From the NCBI GenBank assembly GCA_937967425.1, contig CALBST010000216.1, forward strand, positions 1 through 7,058: DNA of 7,058 bases, given 5' to 3'. Positions 1 to 6,238 of the stretch are shown here, piece by piece (position 1 is the first letter of the stretch; each line of letters starts with the position of its first letter). A program made the translations under genes and the position numbers. Source of the stretch: an uncultured Caulobacteraceae bacterium (GTDB lineage: Bacteria > Pseudomonadota > Alphaproteobacteria > Caulobacterales > TH1-2). A model generated the notes under the pieces. That model made no database searches, was not told the origin of the DNA, and worked only from the letters and a program-made list of their open reading frames with translations.

Positions 1-1
1 A

Positions 2-86
2 TGGTGCGGACGCCGGGACTCGAACCCGGACGCCTTGCGGCGCTGGAACCTAAATCCAGTGCGTCTACCAGTTCCGCCACGTCCGC
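2..86 (-). tRNA. tRNA-Leu (anticodon UAG)
   Basis: This is a complete leucine tRNA that reads CUN-type codons, chiefly CUA. Read on the minus strand, the acceptor arm GCGGACG pairs perfectly with CGTCCGC, followed by discriminator A and an encoded CCA. The anticodon arm is CTGGA-TTTAGGT-TCCAG, placing TAG at positions 34-36. A long variable arm (CGCC-GCAA-GGCG) marks it as a class II tRNA, and the T arm is CCGGG-TTCGAGT-CCCGG. The GGTAGACGCA D-loop is typical of bacterial tRNA-Leu. All stems are intact, so it should be functional. It lies downstream of the 227-residue membrane-protein gene on the same strand, separated from it by a GC-rich hairpin. Confidence 0.97.
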
Positions 87-98
87 TGGATGGCGCGT

Positions 99-127
99 GC
101 TCTAGGGGGTGCGGAAGCGGGCGTCCA
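99..127 (-). promoter_or_regulatory. possible promoter of the tRNA-Leu gene
   Basis: On the minus strand there is TGGACG (122-127), a 17-base spacer, then TAGAGC (99-104), ending 12 bases before the mature tRNA 5' end. The spacing is right for a sigma-70-type promoter. The -35 matches TTGACA at four of six positions and the -10 matches TATAAT at only three. The -35 element sits in the loop and stem of the hairpin that follows the upstream gene. This is a weak call resting mainly on spacing; read-through from the upstream gene is the alternative. Confidence 0.3.
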
Positions 128-141
128 GCGCCCGCCCGCTT
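115..141 (-). terminator. GC-rich hairpin ending the 227-residue protein gene
   Basis: AAGCGGGCG (115-123) and CGCCCGCTT (133-141) form a perfect 9-bp stem around a 9-base loop. An alternative fold uses a 7-bp stem with a 5-base loop (117-123 with 129-135). It overlaps the TAA stop of the upstream minus-strand gene and comes before tRNA-Leu. There is no U-tract after it on the minus strand, so it may be a weak terminator or a 3'-end stabiliser rather than a classic intrinsic terminator. Confidence 0.45.
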
Positions 142-823
142 AATTCCAGCCGCTTGAGGACGCTTCCGCCGCGACTTCATTGGTCGGGCGGGCTATCAGG
201 CCGTTCTGCGTGATCCGCACCTCATAGCGGGCGCCTTCGGCCATCGGCATGTAGGCGCCAGAGCCGTAGAGCGTGTCCACCAGCGGGGCGTAGCGGCTGT
301 ATTCGCGCGCCAGCGGCCACAGATCGATGCCGGACTGGCGGGTCGGGCGGATATCGTAGGCGCTGCGTTCCGCGTTCAGCTCTTGCTGGGTGTCTGTGTA
401 GCGGCCGGAAAAGCGGTCGAGGCGATACTGAGAATCCAAGCCCAGGACGTTGGCCCACGGCTTCCAACGGAGCACACGCGCTTCCATACGCCACTCGTCG
501 CCATGAACCTCAAATACGCGAGTGATGCCTTCCGGGTCCTGCTCGGTCGGAGGCTCAATCACCGTCGCTTCGAAAAGCTGCGGGCCTTTTTGGGTGATCT
601 CGATGGTCGCCACCGGACGCTCATAGGTTAGCCGGTGGTAGCTCTGCACGTTGAGGCCCAACAGAGCCACGATCGCGCCGATGCCGAGGAACACCGCGCC
701 GCCGAGGACGCCGCGCCCACCCTTGACCGGCCGGCCACGGAACATCCAGCCGAGGCCGCTCAGCGCGAACGCCAAGCCGATCACGGCCACGAAGCCCGGA
801 ATGATCCACCACCACCAAACCAT
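140..823 (-). CDS. two-helix membrane protein of unknown function (227 aa)
   Basis: I do not recognise a characterised function. The protein begins with an unusual run of four Trp (residues 3-6), then has two hydrophobic segments (about 7-28 and 39-58) separated by a short basic loop (RGRPVKGGR). That loop favours a cytoplasmic hairpin with the rest of the protein outside the cytoplasm. Residues 60-227 form a soluble domain, starting with a strand-rich stretch (SYHRLTYERPVATIEI) and rich in Trp, Tyr and Arg, and ending in a Ser/Ala-rich tail. From memory, similar proteins are sometimes labelled 'cation/multidrug efflux pump' in databases, but two helices are too few for a transporter and the label should not be trusted. 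The ATG is preceded by GAGGGGG at good spacing. It lies 78 bases after the NAD(P)HX repair gene on the same strand and is probably co-transcribed with it. Confidence 0.82.
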   Translation of the reverse strand: MVWWWWIIPGFVAVIGLAFALSGLGWMFRGRPVKGGRGVLGGAVFLGIGAIVALLGLNVQSYHRLTYERPVATIEITQKGPQLFEATVIEPPTEQDPEGITRVFEVHGDEWRMEARVLRWKPWANVLGLDSQYRLDRFSGRYTDTQQELNAERSAYDIRPTRQSGIDLWPLAREYSRYAPLVDTLYGSGAYMPMAEGARYEVRITQNGLIARPTNEVAAEASSSGWN

Positions 824-901
824 AATTCTTCCCCCTCACGGAGCGATCGTGTGTCCCAATCTCAAGGGTTAACGCAAAAACTGGGCCCAAAACAGGTCCG
901 A

Positions 902-2380
902 TCAACCCAGTGGCGTCCGCTTCAGGTGTTCCGGCGCCAATGCATTGAATACATGTGGTAAAATGTCGGGGAGTTCGTCCGCGGTCAGGCCCGGACCGGC
1001 GTGCTCGCCGGCGCGGCCGTGCAGCCATGCGGCAGCGGAGGCAGCTTCAAAGCTTGCCATGCCCTGCGCGATCAGGCCCGCGATGAGCCCAGCCAAAACA
1101 TCCCCCGACCCCGCCGTCGCCAAGAATGGCGTACCCGTCGTGTTGACGATTGCGCGGCCGTCAGGCGCGGCGATCACGGTGGACGGTCCCTTGAGTAGTA
1201 CAACACAGCGCGCATAAGCCGCCGCCGTGCGCGCAGCATCGATTGGGCTCTGCGTATTGCTCCAAATGCCCGGAAACGCGCGTCGAAATTCACCGACATG
1301 CGGCGTCATAACGTCGTGCGCGTCGAGACCGTGCGTGAGCGGCGCGAGCAAAGTGATCGCGTCCGCGTCGAGCACGAGCGGGCAGCGCGGCTGTGTATTC
1401 ATCGCGGCCAACAAGCACTTGTAGTGCGCGTCACTCGTTCCGAAGGCCGGTCCAATCACCATTGCCTGCGCTGTGCGTGCGGCTTCGGCATAGCTTGCTT
1501 CGGCCTCCGCTTCGCGCAGCATAATCGCGGTCAACTGCGCCGCGTTCTCGGTCAACGCATCTGCCGGAGAGAGCACCGTCACCAAGCCCGCACCGGCACG
1601 CAGCGCCGAGCGCGCTGATAGACGCGCCGCGCCGGTGCGCGTGTGACCGCCGCTGGCGACAGTCACATGCCCGCGCTCATGCTTATGCGCATCGGTCTCT
1701 GGCCAGGGGATCCCCCACAAACTCGGGTCGTTCTCATGGAGCGAGATGTTCTGCGCAGAGACAACAGAGCCCGGCGCGCCGATGTTGGCGACGACAACCT
1801 CGCCGCACCACTCGCGGCCCGGCATCAATACATGCGCAGGCTTTTTGCGTACGAACGTCACGGTAAGCGCGGCGTGAAAACAATCCTCTCCAGCGGGCTG
1901 CCCTGAGTCCCCCAACAAACCGCTGGGCACATCCACGGCCACGATGCGCTGCGGGAACTGCGCGGAAAACCGCGCCAAACGCGCCACGTCACCTTGCAAG
2001 GGTTTCGACAAGCCCGCGCCAAACAGTGCGTCGACAAACAAGTCGGCCATCGGGTTGTCTTCGCCGAGCACATACACGTCGCCGCCGAACGCTTGCGCGG
2101 CGTCTGCAGCATCGCCCCTGAGCGTCTCGCGCGGCGCCAGCGTTTCCACCCAAACCGGCCAACCCATTTCGCGCAGCGCGCGCGCCGCGACCCAGCCGTC
2201 ACCGCCATTGTTGCCCGGCCCACACAAAACCGCCGTTGGCTGCTGCGGAAAGCGCTGCACGATCGCTTCCGCCACAGCGCGGCCAGCATTCTCCATGAGA
2301 GCGCGCGTCGGCACGCCAGCCGCGGCGCTCCCTTCATCGATGGCGCGCATCTCTTCGACGGTGATGATCTCGTGGCTCAA
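902..2380 (-). CDS. nnr: bifunctional NAD(P)H-hydrate epimerase / ADP-dependent dehydratase
   Basis: This enzyme repairs hydrated NADH and NADPH (NAD(P)HX). The N-terminal YjeF/NnrE domain (about residues 1-215) interconverts the R and S epimers, and the C-terminal ribokinase-like NnrD domain (about 230-485) dehydrates the S form, in bacteria usually with ADP. Visible motifs are GPGNNGGDG (54-62), VDALFG (117-122) and AVDVPSGL (148-155) in the epimerase. The dehydratase shows KHERGHV (233-239), LDADA (337-341), TPHVGEF (359-365), KGPSTVI (397-403) and ATAGSGDVLAG (421-431), whose Asp427 is the expected catalytic residue. The length of 492 aa is normal for the fusion. I chose a TTG start at 2378-2380: it overlaps the upstream phosphatase stop as TTGA, has a GAGG ribosome site 9 bases upstream, and gives the usual short N-terminus. 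An in-frame ATG further upstream would add 33 unrelated residues inside the phosphatase gene. Confidence 0.95.
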   Translation of the reverse strand: MSHEIITVEEMRAIDEGSAAAGVPTRALMENAGRAVAEAIVQRFPQQPTAVLCGPGNNGGDGWVAARALREMGWPVWVETLAPRETLRGDAADAAQAFGGDVYVLGEDNPMADLFVDALFGAGLSKPLQGDVARLARFSAQFPQRIVAVDVPSGLLGDSGQPAGEDCFHAALTVTFVRKKPAHVLMPGREWCGEVVVANIGAPGSVVSAQNISLHENDPSLWGIPWPETDAHKHERGHVTVASGGHTRTGAARLSARSALRAGAGLVTVLSPADALTENAAQLTAIMLREAEAEASYAEAARTAQAMVIGPAFGTSDAHYKCLLAAMNTQPRCPLVLDADAITLLAPLTHGLDAHDVMTPHVGEFRRAFPGIWSNTQSPIDAARTAAAYARCVVLLKGPSTVIAAPDGRAIVNTTGTPFLATAGSGDVLAGLIAGLIAQGMASFEAASAAAWLHGRAGEHAGPGLTADELPDILPHVFNALAPEHLKRTPLG

Positions 2381-2949
2381 CGCACTTCGCCTCGCACCAT
2401 GCTTTCCCCGTGACGCACCAGCACCAGCTTGCCGTCGCGCCGCTCGAACTCGGTGATCGAGGCATAACCGGGCGTGCAAACGATCGTCTCGTCGCTGCCG
2501 GTAGCTACGCTTGCAAGCGCGTTGATCGCGATGAAGTGAGAGAAGATCGCCGTGTCGCGCTCAAACTCCAGCACGCATGCAATGACGCTGTCGCGCCACT
2601 GACGCAATGCCGGATCAACCGCGCTCCATTTGCGGCGCTGCACACCGGAGTCCCAGGGAAAATTCTCCCGCAACCATGAGCGCCTATCGCTCACGCCCGC
2701 GGGCGCGACGACTTCGCTCACCCGGCGCTCGATGGCGCTCTGCGACAGTATTTGCTCCGCATAACACTGGGCGGTTTCCAGGCAGCGTTTCATGGGCGAC
2801 GAAACCACGTCAAAGGCGCCGATCTCAGCGAGCTGTCTCGCCGCGATGCGCGCCTGCTCCCGCCCGGCTTCGGAGAGGGCAGGATCGTCGCCCCCCCCGC
2901 CCCAGGCCGCCTCGGGCTCACCATGTCGGATGAGAAACAAACGTGTCAT
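2377..2949 (-). CDS. histidine phosphatase family protein (phosphoglycerate mutase-like)
   Basis: This is a 190-residue member of the histidine phosphatase superfamily, likely a cytoplasmic phosphatase; substrate unknown. The N-terminal LIRHGE motif supplies the nucleophile His9 with Arg8. SSPMKRCLETA (50-60) carries the second phosphate-binding Arg55. The second catalytic His is His138 in the IFSHF segment, and Glu79 is a candidate acid. The length fits the small branch of the family; it is too short for, and lacks the insertions of, the glycolytic dPGM enzymes. A Gly-rich loop (residues 17-20) is encoded partly by a run of eight G. The ATG has AAGG 8 bases upstream. Its stop overlaps the start of the nnr gene, so it is the first gene of the leftward block and is divergent from glnB. 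The C-terminus reads VLVRHGES, a chance-looking echo of the N-terminal motif. Confidence 0.92.
   Translation of the reverse strand: MTRLFLIRHGEPEAAWGGGGDDPALSEAGREQARIAARQLAEIGAFDVVSSPMKRCLETAQCYAEQILSQSAIERRVSEVVAPAGVSDRRSWLRENFPWDSGVQRRKWSAVDPALRQWRDSVIACVLEFERDTAIFSHFIAINALASVATGSDETIVCTPGYASITEFERRDGKLVLVRHGESMVRGEVR
2390..2393 (-). promoter_or_regulatory. ribosome binding site supporting the TTG start of nnr
   Basis: On the minus strand GAGG lies 9 bases before the TTG at 2378-2380, inside the last codons of the phosphatase gene. It decides the start: the TTG is the only start codon in frame between this site and the conserved ITVEEMRAIDEG segment. The TTGA overlap with the phosphatase stop suggests translational coupling. 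Confidence 0.6.
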
Positions 2950-3002
2950 GCCACGAACCTTAGGCTACCGCCGGAGCTGCGCCAGCCGATTGAATGAGCA
3001 CC

Positions 3003-3023
3003 GGCGCCTCCGAATGAGGCGCC
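3003..3023. repeat. perfect inverted repeat in the divergent control region
   Basis: GGCGCCTC (3003-3010) and GAGGCGCC (3016-3023) are exact reverse complements around CGAAT. The RNA from either strand could form an 8-bp hairpin with a 5-base loop. There is no T-tract after it on either strand, so a terminator role is unlikely. It lies 53 bases upstream of the phosphatase ATG and 109 bases upstream of the glnB start, so it may be an operator or lie in a leader of the leftward transcript. Confidence 0.6.
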
Positions 3024-3041
3024 ATCGCTCCCCTCCCCGAC

Positions 3042-3054
3042 ACCCGCAGCGGGT
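3042..3054. repeat. 13-base palindrome ACCCGCAGCGGGT
   Basis: Two perfect 6-base arms flank a single central base. It overlaps GTTAAC (3053-3058). This is the size and symmetry of a dimeric regulator's binding site, but I do not recognise a specific regulator's consensus. Confidence 0.45.
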
Positions 3055-3065
3055 TAACTTCCAGA

Positions 3066-3087
3066 CTCATGCCCGGCGGTCCATGAG
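3066..3087. repeat. inverted repeat CTCATG-N10-CATGAG
   Basis: Perfect 6-base arms (3066-3071 and 3082-3087) are separated by 10 bases, so their centres are about 16 bases apart. It lies 45 bases upstream of the glnB start and could be an operator or a leader hairpin. A GANTC site (GACTC, 3064-3068), the target of the CcrM-type methylase common in alphaproteobacteria, overlaps its left arm. Confidence 0.4.
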
Positions 3088-3120
3088 GGGCCGAAATCGC
3101 GACAACGCCATGTGGATTAA

Positions 3121-3471
<351 letters not shown>

Positions 3472-3566
3472 TCGCGGGCTAGCGCCACTGATTCTAGGCG
3501 CCGCCGCGGACCGAGACGCGCGCGCACGCCGGACTACATCAACAAAAAAGCTCGGGGGAGTTTCCG
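3472..3566 (+). other. glnB-glnA intergenic leader
   Basis: These 95 bases contain no gene. A weak stem is possible between GCGCC (3482-3486) and GGCGC (3497-3501). A GANTC site (GATTC, 3490-3494) lies in its loop. An A-rich patch and GGGGGAG (3554-3560) precede the glnA ATG. No convincing terminator is present, so read-through from glnB is expected; a second promoter for glnA cannot be excluded. Confidence 0.4.
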
Positions 3567-4970
3567 ATGTCAGAAGAAATTCTGAAGCTGATTAAGGACA
3601 AGGAAGTCCAGTACGTTGACCTCCGGTTCAACGATCTGCGCGGCAAGATGCAACACGTCACCTTCGACGTGTCGATGATCGACAAGGACATCTTCACCGA
3701 AGGCACGATGTTCGACGGTTCATCCATCGCCGGCTGGAAGGCGATCAATGAGTCCGACATGGTTATGCGCCCTGACCCCAAAGGCGCGCACATCGATCCG
3801 TTCTATCAGCAGACCACGCTCGCGCTGTTCTGCGACATTCTTGAGCCAGGCACGCTGCAGCCCTACTCGCGCTGTCCGCGCGGCATCGCGAAGAAGGCGG
3901 AAGCATATGTAAAATCTTCGGGCGCGGGCGACGTTGCCTATTTCGGCCCGGAAGCTGAGTTCTTCGTGTTCGACGACGTGCGTTGGAGCACGGACCCGAA
4001 CAACACCGGCTACTCGTTCGACTCAACCGAACTGCCGTTCAACACCAACCGCGCCTATGAGGGCGGCAATCTCGGTCACCGTCCGGGCCCGAAGGGCGGC
4101 TACTTTCCGGTGCCGCCGATCGACTCGCTGCAAGACATGCGCGGCGAGATGCTGGAAATCATGGGCCAGCTCGGCCTCAATCCCGAAAAGCATCACCACG
4201 AGGTCGCGCCCGCCCAGCACGAACTTGGCCTCAAGTTCAACACGCTGACGACGATGGCCGACAACATGAACTTGTATAAGTACGTCATCCACCAAGTGGC
4301 TGCATCGTACGGCAAGTCAGCGACGTTCATGCCGAAGCCCTACTTCAAAGACAACGGCTCGGGCATGCACGTCCACATGTCGATCTGGAAGGGCAATAAC
4401 AACACCTTCGCCGGCGATCGCTACGCCGATCTCAGCGAAAATTGCCTCTACTACATCGGCGGCATCATCAAGCACGCGAAGGCGATCAACGCGTTCTCGA
4501 ACTCGACGACCAACTCATACAAGCGTCTTGTGCCTGGCTACGAAGCGCCAGTTCTGCTCGCCTATTCTGCGCGCAACCGTTCCGCTTCTTGCCGCATTCC
4601 GCACGGCACCGGCGCCAAGGCCAAGCGCGTGGAAGTCCGCTTCCCCGATCCGGCCGGCAACATGTACCTGACATACGTCGCGCTGCTCATGGCCGGTCTC
4701 GACGGCATCGAGAAAAAGATCCATCCGGGCGAGCCGCTGGACAAGAACCTCTACGATCTGCCGCCGGAAGAACTGAAGGACGTCCCGACTGTCTCGGCCT
4801 CGCTGCGTGAAGCGCTCACGTCGCTCGATCGCGACCGCGACTTCCTGCTGAAGGGCGGCGTCATGAGCGACGATCTCATCGACGCCTACATCGACTTGAA
4901 AAAGGAAGAGCTCGATCGCTTCGAAACCCACCCGCACCCGGTGGAGTTCGACATGTACTACAAGGCGTAA
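3567..4970 (+). CDS. glnA: glutamine synthetase, type I (GlnA)
   Basis: GlnA condenses glutamate and ammonia to glutamine with ATP and is the main ammonia-assimilating enzyme; it forms a cytoplasmic dodecamer. The 467 residues match the usual length of the adenylylated GSI-beta type. Signatures in order are [10 protein letters not shown] (48-57), the metal-binding Glu129 and Glu131 in [10 protein letters not shown], Glu212 and Glu219 in [20 protein letters not shown] (263-272) with the metal-binding His268, VPGYEAPV (322-329) with the catalytic flap Glu, NRSASCRIP (337-345) and [11 protein letters not shown] (358-368). The adenylylation site is Tyr396 in NLYDLPPEE, so activity should be tuned by GlnE under control of the adjacent GlnB. 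The ATG has GGGGGAG with a 6-base gap. All catalytic residues are intact, and a strong terminator follows 13 to 21 bases after the stop. Confidence 0.99.
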   Translation: MSEEILKLIKDKEVQYVDLRFNDLRGKMQHVTFDVSMIDKDIFTEGTMFDGSSIAGWKAINESDMVMRPDPKGAHIDPFYQQTTLALFCDILEPGTLQPYSRCPRGIAKKAEAYVKSSGAGDVAYFGPEAEFFVFDDVRWSTDPNNTGYSFDSTELPFNTNRAYEGGNLGHRPGPKGGYFPVPPIDSLQDMRGEMLEIMGQLGLNPEKHHHEVAPAQHELGLKFNTLTTMADNMNLYKYVIHQVAASYGKSATFMPKPYFKDNGSGMHVHMSIWKGNNNTFAGDRYADLSENCLYYIGGIIKHAKAINAFSNSTTNSYKRLVPGYEAPVLLAYSARNRSASCRIPHGTGAKAKRVEVRFPDPAGNMYLTYVALLMAGLDGIEKKIHPGEPLDKNLYDLPPEELKDVPTVSASLREALTSLDRDRDFLLKGGVMSDDLIDAYIDLKKEELDRFETHPHPVEFDMYYKA

Positions 4971-4982
4971 TCACCACGCCGC

Positions 4983-5023
4983 AAAAAGACGAAGGGCCGG
5001 AGAGCAATCTCCGGCCCTTTTTT
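4983..5023. terminator. strong, apparently bidirectional intrinsic terminator
   Basis: AAGGGCCGGAGA (4992-5003) pairs perfectly with TCTCCGGCCCTT (5008-5019) around a GCAA tetraloop of the stable GNRA class. On the plus strand it runs directly into six T (5018-5023), ending glnA. On the minus strand the stem is followed within four bases by five T (the AAAAA at 4983-4987), so it can also end the convergent small exported-protein gene, whose stop is at 5040-5042. Confidence 0.95.
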
Positions 5024-5039
5024 GTGCGCTGAAAAGCCG

Positions 5040-5408
5040 TTAGCGGCGCGAACGCGCGGGCCGCGCCTGGAAGATGTCGATCTGCGCCTGAAACGCTGCG
5101 GCGCGCGCCGTGTTCTCCGCCTGGGCGGCGCGGTACTCATCTGCCCGCGCTTGCGCTTGCAAGCGCAATGCGTCTGCTTCCGCGCGGCGACAATCAAGCG
5201 TTGCTTGTTCGGTCACGCGCCAAGCTTCGAACGCGGCCGCGGCGGCGGCCATCTGCGCTTGTGTCGCCGTTGCGCCATCCGGCGGCGCCGGAGACTGAAC
5301 GAATGCGGGACAGGCCGACCCCGGAATCGCAGGCGCCGTCGTGGTTTCCTGCGCCTGTGCGCTCGCCGCGACCGCTGCAAACATCGCCGCCGCCAAGATC
5401 AATCTCAT
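5040..5408 (-). CDS. small Ala-rich exported protein of unknown function (122 aa)
   Basis: No family is recognised. The first 19-20 residues (MRLILAAAMFAAVAASAQA) are a clear Sec signal peptide with a likely AQA cleavage site, so the mature protein should be periplasmic or secreted. The mature part has a Pro/Thr-rich start with Cys33, then from about 46 to 115 a long Ala/Gln/Arg/Glu-rich stretch that should be helical and may form a coiled coil, containing Cys73. The tail is basic (ARPARSRR). The two Cys could form a disulphide. The ATG at 5406-5408 was chosen over an upstream in-frame one because it starts the signal peptide and has GGAG 8 bases upstream. It is transcribed towards glnA and shares its terminator. 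The G/C-rich repetitive codons mean the composition alone is weak evidence; the signal peptide and ribosome site carry the call. Confidence 0.75.
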   Translation of the reverse strand: MRLILAAAMFAAVAASAQAQETTTAPAIPGSACPAFVQSPAPPDGATATQAQMAAAAAAFEAWRVTEQATLDCRRAEADALRLQAQARADEYRAAQAENTARAAAFQAQIDIFQARPARSRR

Positions 5409-5472
5409 CACGCCTACTCCAAACTGGGTGTCCCTGAGGCGGCAACCTACGGACCTCCCCCGGCGCAAAGCA

Positions 5473-5502
5473 AGCGGGCCAGAGCATAAGCCCTGGCCCG
5501 CT
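5473..5502 (-). terminator. hairpin terminator of the outer-membrane protein gene
   Basis: AGCGGGCCAG (5473-5482) and CTGGCCCGCT (5493-5502) form a perfect 10-bp stem around a 10-base loop, which can fold further with two inner G-C pairs. It lies 23 bases after the stop of the outer-membrane protein gene. On the minus strand the stem is followed by TGCTTTGC, a poor U-tract, so termination may be partial and some transcript could reach the small exported-protein gene. Confidence 0.7.
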
Positions 5503-5525
5503 GCGCTTCACATTCTGCTGAAGCT

Positions 5526-6005
5526 TTAGAAGTTGAAGGAGGCGCCGAGCGAAATCGCATCCGCGTCGTTGTCGCCTTCAAAGCGCGTATAGTCGGCGCG
5601 AATGCCGACGTTCTGGGTCACGTTCCAGCCCAGACCCGCGCCATAGGAAAGGCCGCTATCGTCCGTGTCGCCGAGCGGCGTGTCGACTTCAGCCTGGGCA
5701 TAGCCGACGCGTCCGTGCGCCGAAAAACCCGACGATCCGAACGGGATGATGCCGACGGCATAGGCGCCGACTGCGTGGTTGAGTTCCACGCCCGCATCAT
5801 CATCAACACCCACCGAGCCTTCGCCTTCAACCGCGAAATTCGGGCTGAAGCGGTAGCCTAATCGGCCTGTAGCGCCGCCGACTTCGGCGCCGTCCAAATC
5901 GAACTGCGTGTACGCCGCGCCAGCGTACCATTCCGCGTGCGCAACACTTGGAATGGCCATGAGCGCCGTAGCGGCCACTGCGGCCATCATTGCGAACTTT
6001 TTCAT
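5526..6005 (-). CDS. small outer-membrane beta-barrel protein (159 aa)
   Basis: The protein has a Sec signal peptide (residues 1-24, cleavage after AHA) and a mature region of about 135 residues in alternating polar/hydrophobic strands. I count about eight: near 25-34, 43-51, 55-66, 75-88, 94-105, 117-127, 131-141 and 150-159. The C-terminal ASFNF ends in Phe, the usual signal for BAM-mediated barrel insertion. This fits the eight-stranded OMP beta-barrel group (OmpA-N/Opa/porin-family-like); no peptidoglycan-binding domain is present. Acidic loops (VDDDAG, GDTDDSG, EGDNDADA) suggest surface loops that may bind cations, but no specific function can be given. The ATG at 6003-6005 starts the signal peptide and has GAGGAG 8 bases upstream; an upstream in-frame ATG would add 33 residues of non-signal sequence. 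It is divergent from parE. Confidence 0.9.
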   Translation of the reverse strand: MKKFAMMAAVAATALMAIPSVAHAEWYAGAAYTQFDLDGAEVGGATGRLGYRFSPNFAVEGEGSVGVDDDAGVELNHAVGAYAVGIIPFGSSGFSAHGRVGYAQAEVDTPLGDTDDSGLSYGAGLGWNVTQNVGIRADYTRFEGDNDADAISLGASFNF

Positions 6006-6152
6006 GCTTGCTGCTCCTCGTCTTACTCTAGAGAGCGGCCCCCGCATGCCGTTGACTGGTGCCAAACGGCGAGGACGTGGCGTTGTTTCGTTAGAAGCTG
6101 CCATTCGCTGCCCGGCCAGCCAGCGCGTGACCTTTGAGACACTAAATTCCCC

Positions 6153-6158
6153 TACAAT
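6153..6158 (+). promoter_or_regulatory. possible -10 element for parE
   Basis: TACAAT matches the sigma-70 -10 consensus at five of six positions and lies in the most AT-rich part of the divergent gap, about 93 bases before the parE start. The TTGAGA at 6134-6139 is only 13 bases away, too close for a standard -35, and no better partner is seen, so this is tentative. Confidence 0.3.
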
Positions 6159-6178
6159 GGGTCATTTACTCCCCGGAT

Positions 6179-6195
6179 ACCGAACTCTGTTCGGT
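6179..6195. repeat. palindrome ACCGAACTCTGTTCGGT upstream of parE
   Basis: Perfect 7-base arms (6179-6185 and 6189-6195) flank TCT. It lies just downstream of the possible -10 and 55 bases before the parE ATG, suitable for an operator or a leader hairpin. It resembles CGAAC-N4-GTTCG LexA sites of Gram-positive bacteria but has three central bases, and it does not match the GTTC-N7-GTTC box of alphaproteobacteria. Confidence 0.5.
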
Positions 6196-6221
6196 TCATC
6201 GGCAGCCCGAAGCATTGATGG

Positions 6222-6238
6222 AGGCGCGCAAAGCGCCT
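6222..6238 (+). promoter_or_regulatory. leader hairpin abutting the parE ribosome site
   Basis: AGGCGC (6222-6227) and GCGCCT (6233-6238) form a 6-bp stem with a GCAAA loop. The stem ends two bases before the AAGGA ribosome binding site (6240-6244), which is 6 bases before the ATG. Such placement could modulate parE translation, but no ligand or mechanism can be read from it. Confidence 0.4.

Noticed and set aside
861..880. CtrA binding site (TTAA-N7-TTAA) before the 227-residue protein gene
   Set aside because: Only one half-site (GTTAAC) is present; the second TTAA is missing at the needed spacing.
880..911. ACTGGG/CCCAGT inverted repeat at the end of nnr as a terminator
   Set aside because: The stem is only 6 bp with a 20-base loop and no T-tract, too weak to call.
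621..1028. 135-codon minus-strand open frame spanning the end of nnr and the start of the membrane-protein gene
   Set aside because: It overlaps two better-supported genes in another frame, is Arg-rich, and has no family features.
1944..2456. 170-codon open frame on the plus strand opposite nnr
   Set aside because: It is antisense to the conserved epimerase domain, has an R/P/A/S-rich composition typical of GC-rich shadow frames, and encodes no recognisable motif.
6044..6070. Sigma-54-like TTGGCACC on the minus strand upstream of the barrel gene
   Set aside because: The -24 half looks good, but the bases at the -12 position read CG instead of the required GC, so the promoter is incomplete.
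6179..6197. SOS (LexA) box upstream of parE
   Set aside because: GTTC-N7-GTTC, the alphaproteobacterial form, is absent; the site is a palindrome with a 3-base centre, which matches neither known LexA class.
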